Of a stretch of 7,535 nucleotides of DNA, positions 1-5,762 are shown one piece after another. This DNA is from Flavobacteriales bacterium. Its GTDB lineage: Bacteria > Bacteroidota > Bacteroidia > Flavobacteriales_D > Cryomorphaceae. The translations under genes and the position numbers were made by a program. The stretch's first letter is position 1; every line of letters starts with the position of its first letter. The stretch lies in contig JAIVHQ010000125.1 of the NCBI GenBank assembly GCA_020200995.1, positions 1-7,535 on the forward strand, in the 5' to 3' direction. Below the pieces are notes generated by a model. That model was given only the letters and a program-made list of their open reading frames with translations. It did not search any database and had not been told where the DNA came from.

Positions 1-841
1 GTACCACGTCGTTGGCATTGGTGGCGGCCACGAAGAGCTCGATCGGGAGGCCCAGCTTTTTGCCCATAAGGCCCGCCGTCAGGTTGCCGAAGTTGCCACT
101 CGGTACGCACACTGCGATGGGCTGCTCGCGATTTTTTAGTTGGGCGTAGAGGTGAAAGTAGTAGAACGACTGCGGTATAAGCCGCGCGATGTTGATGCTG
201 TTGGCAGAAGTGATTTTAAACCGGCTGTTCAGTTCCTTGTCGCCGAGCATCTTCTTGGCCAGGGCCTGACACTCGTCAAAGCTGCCTTCCACTTCGATGG
301 CCGTGATGTTTTTGCCCCAGGTGGTGAGCTGTTTTTCCTGAATGGAGCTCACCCGCCCTTTCGGGTAGAGGATGTAAACTTCCACACCGGGCACATTGAA
401 AAATCCGGCTGCCACGGCTCCACCCGTATCGCCCGAGGTGGCCACGATCACCTTAATATTTTCCTGTTGCGTTTCCGCAAAATAGCCGAGGAGCAAAGCC
501 ATGAACCGCGCCCCGACGTCCTTGAATGCGAGGGTTGGCCCGTGAAAAAGCTCGAGGCTGAAGATGCCGGGTTCTATTTCCACCACGGGTGTGGGGAAGT
601 TGACCGCTTTCGCGGAAATATCGCGAAGAATGCCGTCGGGCACCGAATCGCCAATCAGGGCTTTTGCCACCGTGTAGTTGATTTCGGAAAAGTCCATCTC
701 GGCCAGGCCGTCGAAAAACGCGGCGGAGAGCGGACGGAATTCAACAGGCAGGTAAAGACCGCCGTCGGGGGCGAGTCCTCGAAATACCGCTTCGCTGAGG
801 GTGGCTTTGTGGTCCGGGTTTTTGGTGGAGTAGTAAAGCAT
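1..841 (-). CDS. thrC: Threonine synthase, N-terminal 280 residues (runs off window)
   Basis: Threonine synthase is a cytoplasmic PLP enzyme that converts O-phospho-L-homoserine to L-threonine, the last step of threonine synthesis. The start ATG at 841-839 gives MLYYSTKNPDHK, and the family's early GLAPDGGLYLP block falls at residues 22-32. The PLP-lysine motif HGPTLAFKD is at about 100-108, with K107 the expected Schiff-base lysine. The phosphate/PLP-binding loop ATSGDTGGAVA is at 134-144, SANSINIARL at 212-221, and PSGNFGNLTAG at 247-257. The frame is open from start to window edge with no internal deletion visible; the remaining C-terminal part, usually about 150 residues or more, lies outside. 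It follows thrB by 134 nt and has its own Bacteroidota-type promoter (861-892). No Shine-Dalgarno sequence is seen; the bases before the ATG are A/T-rich, which is usual in this phylum. Identification is firm from the motifs and the operon context. Confidence 0.96.
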   Translation of the reverse strand, partial: MLYYSTKNPDHKATLSEAVFRGLAPDGGLYLPVEFRPLSAAFFDGLAEMDFSEINYTVAKALIGDSVPDGILRDISAKAVNFPTPVVEIEPGIFSLELFHGPTLAFKDVGARFMALLLGYFAETQQENIKVIVATSGDTGGAVAAGFFNVPGVEVYILYPKGRVSSIQEKQLTTWGKNITAIEVEGSFDECQALAKKMLGDKELNSRFKITSANSINIARLIPQSFYYFHLYAQLKNREQPIAVCVPSGNFGNLTAGLMGKKLGLPIELFVAATNANDVV

Positions 842-860
842 TTAGTCTTATGTATTAAGT

Positions 861-892
861 CAAAGGTACTGACTCATGAAGCCCGCAGCAAA
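861..892 (-). promoter_or_regulatory. Bacteroidota-type promoter of thrC
   Basis: On the minus strand, TTTG (892-889) is followed by 20 nt and then TACCTTTG (868-861). This fits the Bacteroidota primary sigma consensus TTTG-N19 to 21-TAnnTTTG. The predicted transcription start lies a few bases downstream, near 855, leaving a leader of only about 15 nt before the thrC ATG at 841. An imperfect GC-rich hairpin (GCCTGC, 7-nt loop, GCGGGC) overlaps the -33 box. The match is seen directly; promoter activity is inferred. Confidence 0.6.
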
Positions 893-975
893 GGCAGGCC
901 TGAAAAAAGAAGATAAATTTTTGCGGAGCACTCGCTTCAATTTTTAATGGTGTTGACAACCTCGGGGTTCATTGG

Positions 976-1776
976 TCACAAAATTCGCGCTCCTTCGGCA
1001 TTGATTCCGCTCTTAAATTTGTCTGCGTCGATTCCAATGGAATTGAGAAAATCGGTGAGTGCTTCGGCAATTTTCACGGCGTCAGCTTCACTTTCGCACA
1101 GGGCAAATACGGAGGGTCCCGATCCGCTGATTCCGAAACCTACGGCTCCAAGCTCCATGGCCTTAATTTTCATTTCGTAAAATCCCGGAATGAGCATTGA
1201 CCGTACAGGCTCAAAAATCACATCGGTCATGCTGCGGCCGATCAGGGCAGTGTCTTTTTTGCAGAATCCGGCCACGAGTCCCGCTACATTTCCCCATTGG
1301 GTCACAGCTTCGGGAATGGAAATCCGCGACTTGAGAATTTTTCGCGATTCGCGTGTCGGCACATCGATGTGGGGGTGAACCAGGGCAAGGTGAAGGTGCT
1401 CGGGGTAGGGCAGTTCTACAGCATCCAGTGGCACGGTGCTCGCTGAGCTGGATCCCATTCCGCTGTTGAGCGGCATGTTTTTGCGCAGGTGCACATGTGC
1501 GCCGAGGTTGGTGCGGTCAGTGCGCTCGAGGAAGAGCTTTACCATGGCCGAGGCCACATTCGAGTCGATGTCGGTGGGCAGTAAGCCGCCGTCGCCCGTG
1601 ATTTCGAGGGTCACGCGTCCCGAGTCGTTCAGTGTCACAGTCACTTCATCGCAGGGCTCATGAAGGGCGAGGCCCATCACGTCGTACCCACACACGATGT
1701 TGGCCACGGTGCCGGGGGCGGTCACGGTGACGCTGCGTTCGTCATTTTTTCCGGAAGGAGAGGAGGATGTACCCAT
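976..1776 (-). CDS. thrB: Homoserine kinase (GHMP family) with internal in-frame deletion
   Basis: Homoserine kinase phosphorylates homoserine with ATP to give O-phosphohomoserine, the substrate of ThrC. The ATG at 1776-1774 is 2 nt after the thrA stop. GHMP motif 1 (PGTVANIVCGYDVMGLAL) is at residues 21-38, the ATP-binding loop LNSGMGSSSAST at 103-114, and motif 3 (GISGSGPSVFAL) at 215-226. The C-terminus ends normally. The protein is 266 residues against about 300-320 in the family. After SSSASTV (115) the chain jumps straight to PLDAVELPYPEHLHLAL, where homologues have about 50-55 extra residues. That block normally holds the EGxxxxG and HxDN-type segments that bind Mg2+ and homoserine (Glu130 and Asn141 in the M. 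jannaschii enzyme). Family identity is firm. Activity of the product as written is doubtful, and I rate it as either an inactivated allele or an assembly artefact. Confidence 0.93.
   Translation of the reverse strand: MGTSSSPSGKNDERSVTVTAPGTVANIVCGYDVMGLALHEPCDEVTVTLNDSGRVTLEITGDGGLLPTDIDSNVASAMVKLFLERTDRTNLGAHVHLRKNMPLNSGMGSSSASTVPLDAVELPYPEHLHLALVHPHIDVPTRESRKILKSRISIPEAVTQWGNVAGLVAGFCKKDTALIGRSMTDVIFEPVRSMLIPGFYEMKIKAMELGAVGFGISGSGPSVFALCESEADAVKIAEALTDFLNSIGIDADKFKSGINAEGARIL
1429..1434 (-). other. Deletion junction in thrB
   Basis: Codon 115 (Val, 1434-1432) ends the block that aligns to the GHMP ATP loop, and codon 116 (Pro, 1431-1429) begins the block that normally lies about 50-55 residues further on. 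The join keeps frame and leaves no inserted sequence, target duplication or obvious long repeat. The exact breakpoint may shift by a few bases. Confidence 0.75.
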
Positions 1777-1778
1777 GG

Positions 1779-4229
1779 CTATGCGCTTGCTACTTTAATA
1801 ATGTCTGCGTACACCCCGGCGGCAGTCACCTGCGGCCCTGCGCCGGGTCCCTTGACCACCAGCGGGCCTTGGTTGTAGCGTTCCGTGCTGAATGCGATGA
1901 TGTTGTCGCTGCCTTCGAGGCCGTAGAACGGGTGCGATGCGTCGACCGATTCCGGAGCGATTTTGATCACTTCGCCTTCGAGTTTTCCGATGTAGCGCAG
2001 TTTCTTCCCTTCGGCGGCGGCTGTGTTTTTCATTTCAGCAAAGTAGGGTTCTGCTTTTTCGAGCTCTTTGTAAAAGCTGTCGAGGTCGGGTGCTTTGAGG
2101 CATGCTTCGGGGAGAATGGGCAGGATTTCGATGTTGTCGGGTTCGGTTTCGAGTCCCATTTCCCGTGAGAGGATGAGCATTTTTCGGGCGAAGTCCATTC
2201 CGTTGAGGTCGTCGCGCGGATCGGGTTCGGTGTAGCCCATTTCCTGCGCCTCGCGCACCACCTCGGAAAAGGTGATGTCGCCTTGATATTTATTGAAAAT
2301 GAAAGATATAGTGCCTGAAAGGATGGCCTGGATGCGCACGATTTTATCGCCGCTCATCACGAGGTCGTTCAGCGTTTGGATGATGGGCAAGGCGGCGCCA
2401 ACGGTGGTTTCGTAATGGTACACCGCGCCGTTTTTCAGGGCCGCATTGCGAAAATCGCGGTATTGCTGAAGTGACGACGAATTTCCGATCTTGTTGCAGG
2501 TCGCTATGGAAAGTCCCGCTTTGAAGACCTCGGGGTATTTGGCCACAATGCCCGTATTGCTGGTGTTATCCACAAAAACGGCATTCTGCAGGTTGTGCTC
2601 ATTGGCCGTTGCAATAAATCGATCAATGTCGGCATTTTCGCCTTTGGTGTCGAGCGTGTTTTTCCAATCGCTGAGGTCGATTCCGTCACCTTCGCCGAAG
2701 ATCATTTTTCGGCTGTTGGTGATTCCCATTACTTTGATTTGCAAGTAGTGGCGCTCTGCCAGTGCTTCGCTGCTGTCCCTGAGTTGGGCGATGAGTTCCG
2801 CACCGATGTTGCCCGTGCCCACAAGGTAGGCGTTCACCGTCTTGATGGATGAGAGGAAGAGGGAATCGTGAACGGCGTTGAGTGCTTTTGAGAGTGCTTT
2901 CTTTTCGACCACCACGGAGATGTTTCGCTCCGACGAGCCCTGTGCAATGGCTGCCACATTCACACCGTTACGGCCCAGCGTGCGAAATAGCTTTCCGCTG
3001 ATTCCAATCGTATGGCGCATGTTTTCGCCAACCACGGCGAGAATGCTGAGGCCGGTGACCACCTCGGGCGGTTCGATGCGGCCGCGCATGCGCTCGAGTT
3101 CGAACGCTTCTTCGATGGCGGCGCGGGCGGTTTCGACCTGCTCGGGCGCTACGCAGAGGCTGATGCTATGCTCGGAGCTGGCCTGGGTGATGAGCATGAT
3201 GTTGACTCCTGCCCCGGCCATGGCCGAAAACAACCGACTGCTCACGCCTTTGGAACCGATCATTCCGGAGCCTTGCACATTAATAAGGCACACGTCGTCG
3301 ATGCTTGCGATGCCTTTGATCAGGCCTTTTCCCGAATCGGGGATGTGCATCACGGTGGTGCCGGGGCTTTCGGGGTTAAAAGTGTTTTTGACCGTGATCG
3401 GAATACGCTTGGCCACTGCGGGAAGCATGGTGGGTGGGTAGATCACTTTCGCGCCGAAGTAGCAGAGCTCCATGGCTTCTTCATAGGTCAGGTTTTGGAG
3501 CGGATAGGCTTTTTTCACCCTCCGCGGATCGGCTGTCATAAAGCCGTCTACGTCGGTCCAGATCTGCACTTCTTCGGCGTCGAGGGCCGAGCCGAGCAGT
3601 GCTGCGGTGTAGTCTGAGCCGCCTCGGCCCAGTGTCGTGGTTTGTCCCAATGAATTGGCGGCGATAAAGCCGGTCACAATGGGCACGGCATCGCTCTCGC
3701 CTTTGTACCAAGAGGTGATCAGCGCTTCAGATGCTTCTTTATCGACCGTCGCGCTGCCAAAATTGCTGTCCGTGCGCAGCAGGTCTCTGGCATCTGTGAA
3801 TATGGCCCTGTGGCCGGAGTGGGTCACGATTTCTGCCACCATCTCGTTGGAAAGCAATTCGCCGAATGCGGTGATTTTGTCGAGGGTGGCCCACGAGAGC
3901 TCTGAAAGGGCCTGCACGCCGTAGAGGATTTCCTCGAGGGCATTCATTCGCACCTTTACGGCGATGAGGGCTTTGTTTTGCAAACCGGGTTTGAGCAGGG
4001 CGCGGATCACGGCGTGGTGGCGCTGCTCTATTTCGCGAAGGTCTTCGAGAAATTCTTCTCCGTTGCGCGCTTTCTCGCCTACGGCGAGCAGCTTATTGGT
4101 GATTCCGCCCATGGCGGAGCACACGGCTACTATTGGGCCTTCGGCCTTTGCGCGGACGATGATTTCAACGACGTTTGAGATGGATTCGGCGGTGCCTACG
4201 GAGGTGCCTCCAAATTTTAAGATTTTCAC
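1779..4229 (-). CDS. thrA: Bifunctional aspartokinase / homoserine dehydrogenase I
   Basis: The enzyme catalyses the first and third steps of the aspartate-to-threonine pathway: ATP-dependent phosphorylation of aspartate, and NAD(P)H reduction of aspartate semialdehyde to homoserine. The aspartokinase domain covers about 1-300, with KFGGTSVG at 5-12, GRGGSDYTAALL at 201-212 and IWTDVDGF at 223-230. Two ACT-type regulatory repeats follow, at about 315-385 (VSSRLFSAMAGAGVNIMLITQ) and 395-455 (ISGKLFRTLGRNGVNVAAIAQ); in E. coli ThrA these mediate threonine feedback inhibition. The homoserine dehydrogenase domain covers about 465-816, with Rossmann motif GTGNIG at 471-476, LSGTISFIFN at 637-646, and YTEPDPRDDLNGMDFARK at 666-683, in which D679 and K683 match the catalytic Asp/Lys pair. 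At 816 aa it matches the 820 aa of E. coli ThrA with no gap. The start is GTG (4229-4227): MKILKFGGTS is the canonical N-terminus and there is no in-frame ATG just upstream. The stop is TAG, 2 nt before thrB. Confidence 0.97.
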   Translation of the reverse strand: MKILKFGGTSVGTAESISNVVEIIVRAKAEGPIVAVCSAMGGITNKLLAVGEKARNGEEFLEDLREIEQRHHAVIRALLKPGLQNKALIAVKVRMNALEEILYGVQALSELSWATLDKITAFGELLSNEMVAEIVTHSGHRAIFTDARDLLRTDSNFGSATVDKEASEALITSWYKGESDAVPIVTGFIAANSLGQTTTLGRGGSDYTAALLGSALDAEEVQIWTDVDGFMTADPRRVKKAYPLQNLTYEEAMELCYFGAKVIYPPTMLPAVAKRIPITVKNTFNPESPGTTVMHIPDSGKGLIKGIASIDDVCLINVQGSGMIGSKGVSSRLFSAMAGAGVNIMLITQASSEHSISLCVAPEQVETARAAIEEAFELERMRGRIEPPEVVTGLSILAVVGENMRHTIGISGKLFRTLGRNGVNVAAIAQGSSERNISVVVEKKALSKALNAVHDSLFLSSIKTVNAYLVGTGNIGAELIAQLRDSSEALAERHYLQIKVMGITNSRKMIFGEGDGIDLSDWKNTLDTKGENADIDRFIATANEHNLQNAVFVDNTSNTGIVAKYPEVFKAGLSIATCNKIGNSSSLQQYRDFRNAALKNGAVYHYETTVGAALPIIQTLNDLVMSGDKIVRIQAILSGTISFIFNKYQGDITFSEVVREAQEMGYTEPDPRDDLNGMDFARKMLILSREMGLETEPDNIEILPILPEACLKAPDLDSFYKELEKAEPYFAEMKNTAAAEGKKLRYIGKLEGEVIKIAPESVDASHPFYGLEGSDNIIAFSTERYNQGPLVVKGPGAGPQVTAAGVYADIIKVASA

Positions 4230-4240
4230 GGGGAGGGGAG

Positions 4241-4333
4241 TTATAAGGTATGAGATCTGAGGTATGAGGTATGAGTTAGGAGTGGTGGCTTGTGAGTGAG
4301 GGGAGCGGCGATTGGTGGAAGTCTGGGAATCAT
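4241..4333 (-). promoter_or_regulatory. Possible leader ORF upstream of thrA
   Basis: An ATG (4333-4331) opens a 30-codon frame ending in TAA (4243-4241), 11 nt before the thrA GTG. It would encode 4 Thr and 2 Ile in 30 residues, some of it within the CTCATACC repeat units. In enterobacteria thrABC is attenuated through a Thr/Ile-rich leader peptide, which is why this is listed. No terminator/antiterminator hairpin pair was recognised, and the Thr codons may simply come from the low-complexity repeat. It is a weak candidate. Confidence 0.2.
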
Positions 4334-4428
4334 ACTCGGTCGTTTTAAACGGTTGGTTTTTGTCTACGGCGGAGCGTGGCTGAAGGTTTGGTTAGATTTT
4401 CAGGTTGCTAAGTGTTGATTTTCGGGCG

Positions 4429-4436
4429 CGAAGATA
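4429..4436 (-). promoter_or_regulatory. Probable -7 element of the thrA promoter
   Basis: The minus strand reads CCCTATCTTCGCGCCC, and TATCTTCG fits the Bacteroidota -7 consensus TAnnTTTG with one mismatch. Transcription would begin near 4423, giving a leader of about 190 nt before thrA. At the expected -33 position I see CAAT rather than TTTG; this lies about 10-20 bp from where the repeat array begins. The call rests on the -7 box and its context only. Confidence 0.45.
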
Positions 4437-4470
4437 GGGAAAAGAGGTGGGAGTGATTGTGCGATTGAGT

Positions 4471-4579
4471 TGATGATATGATGATATGATGGGTTGATGA
4501 TATGATTGGACGATTGTATGATTGGTTGATGAAGTAGGACATATGCGGTGGCGACCTTCAGGGGCGGGGAGTGGGTAGG
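4471..4579. repeat. Dispersed repeat, copy A
   Basis: A left part built of ATGATATGATGGGTTGATG-like units leads into a core running TTGATGAAGTAGGAC (4525-4539), a GC-rich stretch, then CCTTCAGGGGCGGGGAGTGG. Copy B repeats it with a period of about 102 bp (4481 against 4583) at roughly 90% identity by eye. The core resembles copy C out to the trailing GGGTAGG/GGGTGGG. The final 22 bp overlap the end of the TMEM175 reading frame. Confidence 0.85.
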
Positions 4580-5361
4580 TTGATGATATGATGGGTTGAT
4601 GATAGGATTGGATGATTATATGATTGGTTGATGAAGTAGGACATGTGCGTTGCGCCCTTCAGGGGGTACACGAATCCGGCCACATCTGAGTATCCGCCGC
4701 CAAGCACCAAAACGGTGAGCATCGAAAGGGCGGGAACCATGCAAAGCAAGGCGTAGGCCTGAATAAAAGTGCGTGTTTCGTAAATTTCAAGGGCATTTAA
4801 ATCGAGGGCTTCCCGCTTCTTGAGGGCGTTGACGTGCATGATACACAAGAGGAGGTAGAGGAAGAAAAGGCCAAGCCCAAAGCGAATTGTTAAATCCTGC
4901 CACTGGGCTTCGTTCATGTTCGATTGCTGTATTTCAGCCACTGCCATACGTAAGGCTTCTGAGTTGTCGCCAAGAAGGAGTTTGATTTTTACGTAAATGC
5001 CTGTGCCTACATAGGAAAACAGGTATTTGAGTGGATAGATGTAAAAAAGCAGCAGAAACAAAAAGGGAAAATTGAGCATCTTGGTAAAGGTGTCGCGCAT
5101 GCCGTAGTGCATAAAGAAGTTGCTGTGGTTGTTCCACAAGCCGAGCAGGAGCATGATGCAAAATATAAACCCGATAAAGCTGTACATGCTGGCCTGCAGT
5201 TCCAAAAAGGTTTTTGGTACCTCTGAGGCTATCACGAGCAGGGTGATGGAAAAGGCGAAAACGGCGTCAGTGAGGTTTTCAAGCCTGCTAGGGTCGAGCC
5301 CGCGGTAGCGAAAACCTTGACCGGATATTTGTTTTTGCTGTTGAAAGCGTTTTGAAAGCAT
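4558..5361 (-). CDS. TMEM175-family potassium channel-like membrane protein with repeat-derived C-terminus
   Basis: The N-terminal segment RLENLTDAVFAFSITLLVI (residues 26-44) matches the signature first helix of the TMEM175 family, whose bacterial members are tetrameric K+ channels of the inner membrane. The usual FSD triad reads LTD here. Hydrophobic segments lie at about 31-48, 58-77, 97-116, 161-180 and 200-221, and a sixth begins near 227 (VAGFVYPL). From residue 234 the frame enters repeat copy B, so the last 34 residues (KGATHMSYFINQSYNHP onward) are translated repeat, and the stop TGA at 4560-4558 falls in copy A. The natural C-terminus, including most of the last helix, appears to have been replaced. 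ATG at 5361 is chosen because MLSKRFQQQ precedes the conserved region by a normal distance. It is transcribed towards thrA and is functionally unrelated to it. The family call is fairly firm; ion selectivity is not shown. Confidence 0.82.
   Translation of the reverse strand: MLSKRFQQQKQISGQGFRYRGLDPSRLENLTDAVFAFSITLLVIASEVPKTFLELQASMYSFIGFIFCIMLLLGLWNNHSNFFMHYGMRDTFTKMLNFPFLFLLLFYIYPLKYLFSYVGTGIYVKIKLLLGDNSEALRMAVAEIQQSNMNEAQWQDLTIRFGLGLFFLYLLLCIMHVNALKKREALDLNALEIYETRTFIQAYALLCMVPALSMLTVLVLGGGYSDVAGFVYPLKGATHMSYFINQSYNHPILSSTHHIINLPTPRP
4581..4666. repeat. Dispersed repeat, copy B (inside TMEM175 3' end)
   Basis: This is the second unit of the direct repeat, with the TGATGATATGATGGGTTGATG lead, then TTGATGAAGTAGGACATGTG, then the core GCGCCCTTCAGGGGG. 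It differs from copy A at a handful of bases and one indel. Its right edge, at 4666, falls at the codons for VYPL of the TMEM175 protein, exactly where that protein stops looking like its family. Confidence 0.85.
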
Positions 5362-5411
5362 CGCATAAAATTTAAACCAATATTAATAATTCTTGTGGAA
5401 TAGTGGGCAGG

Positions 5412-5475
5412 TACTCGCTCGCTTCGGTTCACTTCGACTCCCACTGGCTCCGCTCCGTCGCTGAGTTCAAAGAAT
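5412..5475. repeat. GC-rich CGCTTCGGTTCACTTCGAC-type intergenic element
   Basis: The stretch is composed of similar short words (CTCGCTCG, CTTCGGTTCACTTCG, GGCTCCGCTCCGTCGCTGAG) and is unlike both the A/T-rich sequence on one side and the ATGAT repeats on the other. Only one copy is present in this window, so its repeat nature is inferred from composition and from its position next to copy C. Confidence 0.3.
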
Positions 5476-5487
5476 TTCACCAATAAA

Positions 5488-5660
5488 ATGATGGGTGATG
5501 ATATGATTTGATGATGATATGATTGACTGATGATACGATGATATGATGGATCGATTATTCGATTGGTTGATGATGTGATGATACGATTGGACAATTATAT
5601 GATTGGTTGATGAAGTAAGGCGTGCGCGGTGGCGCCCTTCAGGGGCGGGGCGCGGGTGGG
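5488..5660. repeat. Dispersed repeat, copy C
   Basis: A longer run of ATGATATGATT-like units (5488-5600) leads into the same core as copies A and B: GATTGGTTGATGAAGTA (5601-5617), then GGTGGCGCCCTTCAGGGGCG (5628-5647) and GGGGCGCGGGTGGG. It has the same orientation as A and B and lies about 1 kb away, on the other side of the TMEM175 gene. Confidence 0.85.
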
Positions 5661-5691
5661 AGAATGAGTGATGCGTTATGAAATGTACAGT

Positions 5692-5717
5692 CCCGCCCCT
5701 CAGGTTCGGGATGCGGG
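5692..5717 (-). terminator. GC-rich hairpin downstream of the copper ATPase
   Basis: On the minus strand, CCCGC-AT-CCC pairs with GGG-GCGGG around an 8-nt loop, giving 8 base pairs with a 2-nt bulge, about 45 nt past the ATPase stop codon. The arm CCCGCCCCT (5692-5700) is also an exact 9-bp inverse match to the repeat C core (5641-5649), so a longer alternative stem can form. No U-run follows, so a role in termination is only a guess. Confidence 0.3.
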
Positions 5718-5762
5718 AGGACAGTCTCAGAGAATAATCAAATGCGCGTTTTAAGTTGATTT

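Larger units (their letters stand above)
4230..4557. other. Intergenic region upstream of thrA (328 bp)
   Basis: There is no convincing protein gene. From the thrA side outwards it holds three copies of an AGGTATGAG-like unit (about 4246-4275), a 30-codon ORF ending 11 nt before the thrA start, a probable -7 promoter element (4429-4436), and from about 4471 the first unit of the ATGATATGAT repeat family, which continues into the end of the TMEM175 gene. Confidence 0.7.
5362..5762. other. Repeat-rich intergenic region (401 bp)
   Basis: There is no believable gene. It contains an A/T-rich stretch next to the TMEM175 start (5362-5400), which probably carries its promoter although I could not fit a clean -33/-7 pair. 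A GC-rich CTCGCTCGCTTCGGTTCACTT segment (5412-5475) looks like an intergenic repeat. Repeat copy C occupies 5488-5660. A GC-rich hairpin (5692-5717) lies just past the copper ATPase stop codon. A 120-codon frame across 5232-5594 is repeat translation. Confidence 0.7.

Noticed and set aside
140..916. 258-codon plus-strand open frame
   Set aside because: It lies antisense to thrC, whose motifs are unambiguous. Its translation has no recognisable domain and its composition is typical of an antisense shadow in a GC-moderate gene.
884..940. Rho-independent terminator between thrB and thrC
   Set aside because: GCGAGTGCTCCGC and the nearby A/T-rich tract give only a weak 3-5 bp stem. The stronger GCCTGC/GCGGGC hairpin is not followed by a U-run and overlaps the thrC promoter.
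2878..3617. Two overlapping plus-strand open frames (187 and 201 codons) within thrA
   Set aside because: Both are antisense to the ACT and kinase regions of a full-length ThrA. They overlap each other in different frames and lack motifs.
4471..4666. CRISPR-like array
   Set aside because: There are only two units with a period of about 102 bp, no unique spacers between short identical repeats, and no cas genes nearby.
5232..5594. 120-codon minus-strand frame rich in Ser, Ile and His
   Set aside because: It is translated from repeat copy C and the GC-rich element, and then overlaps the TMEM175 N-terminus in another frame, so the apparent protein is a product of the simple repeats.
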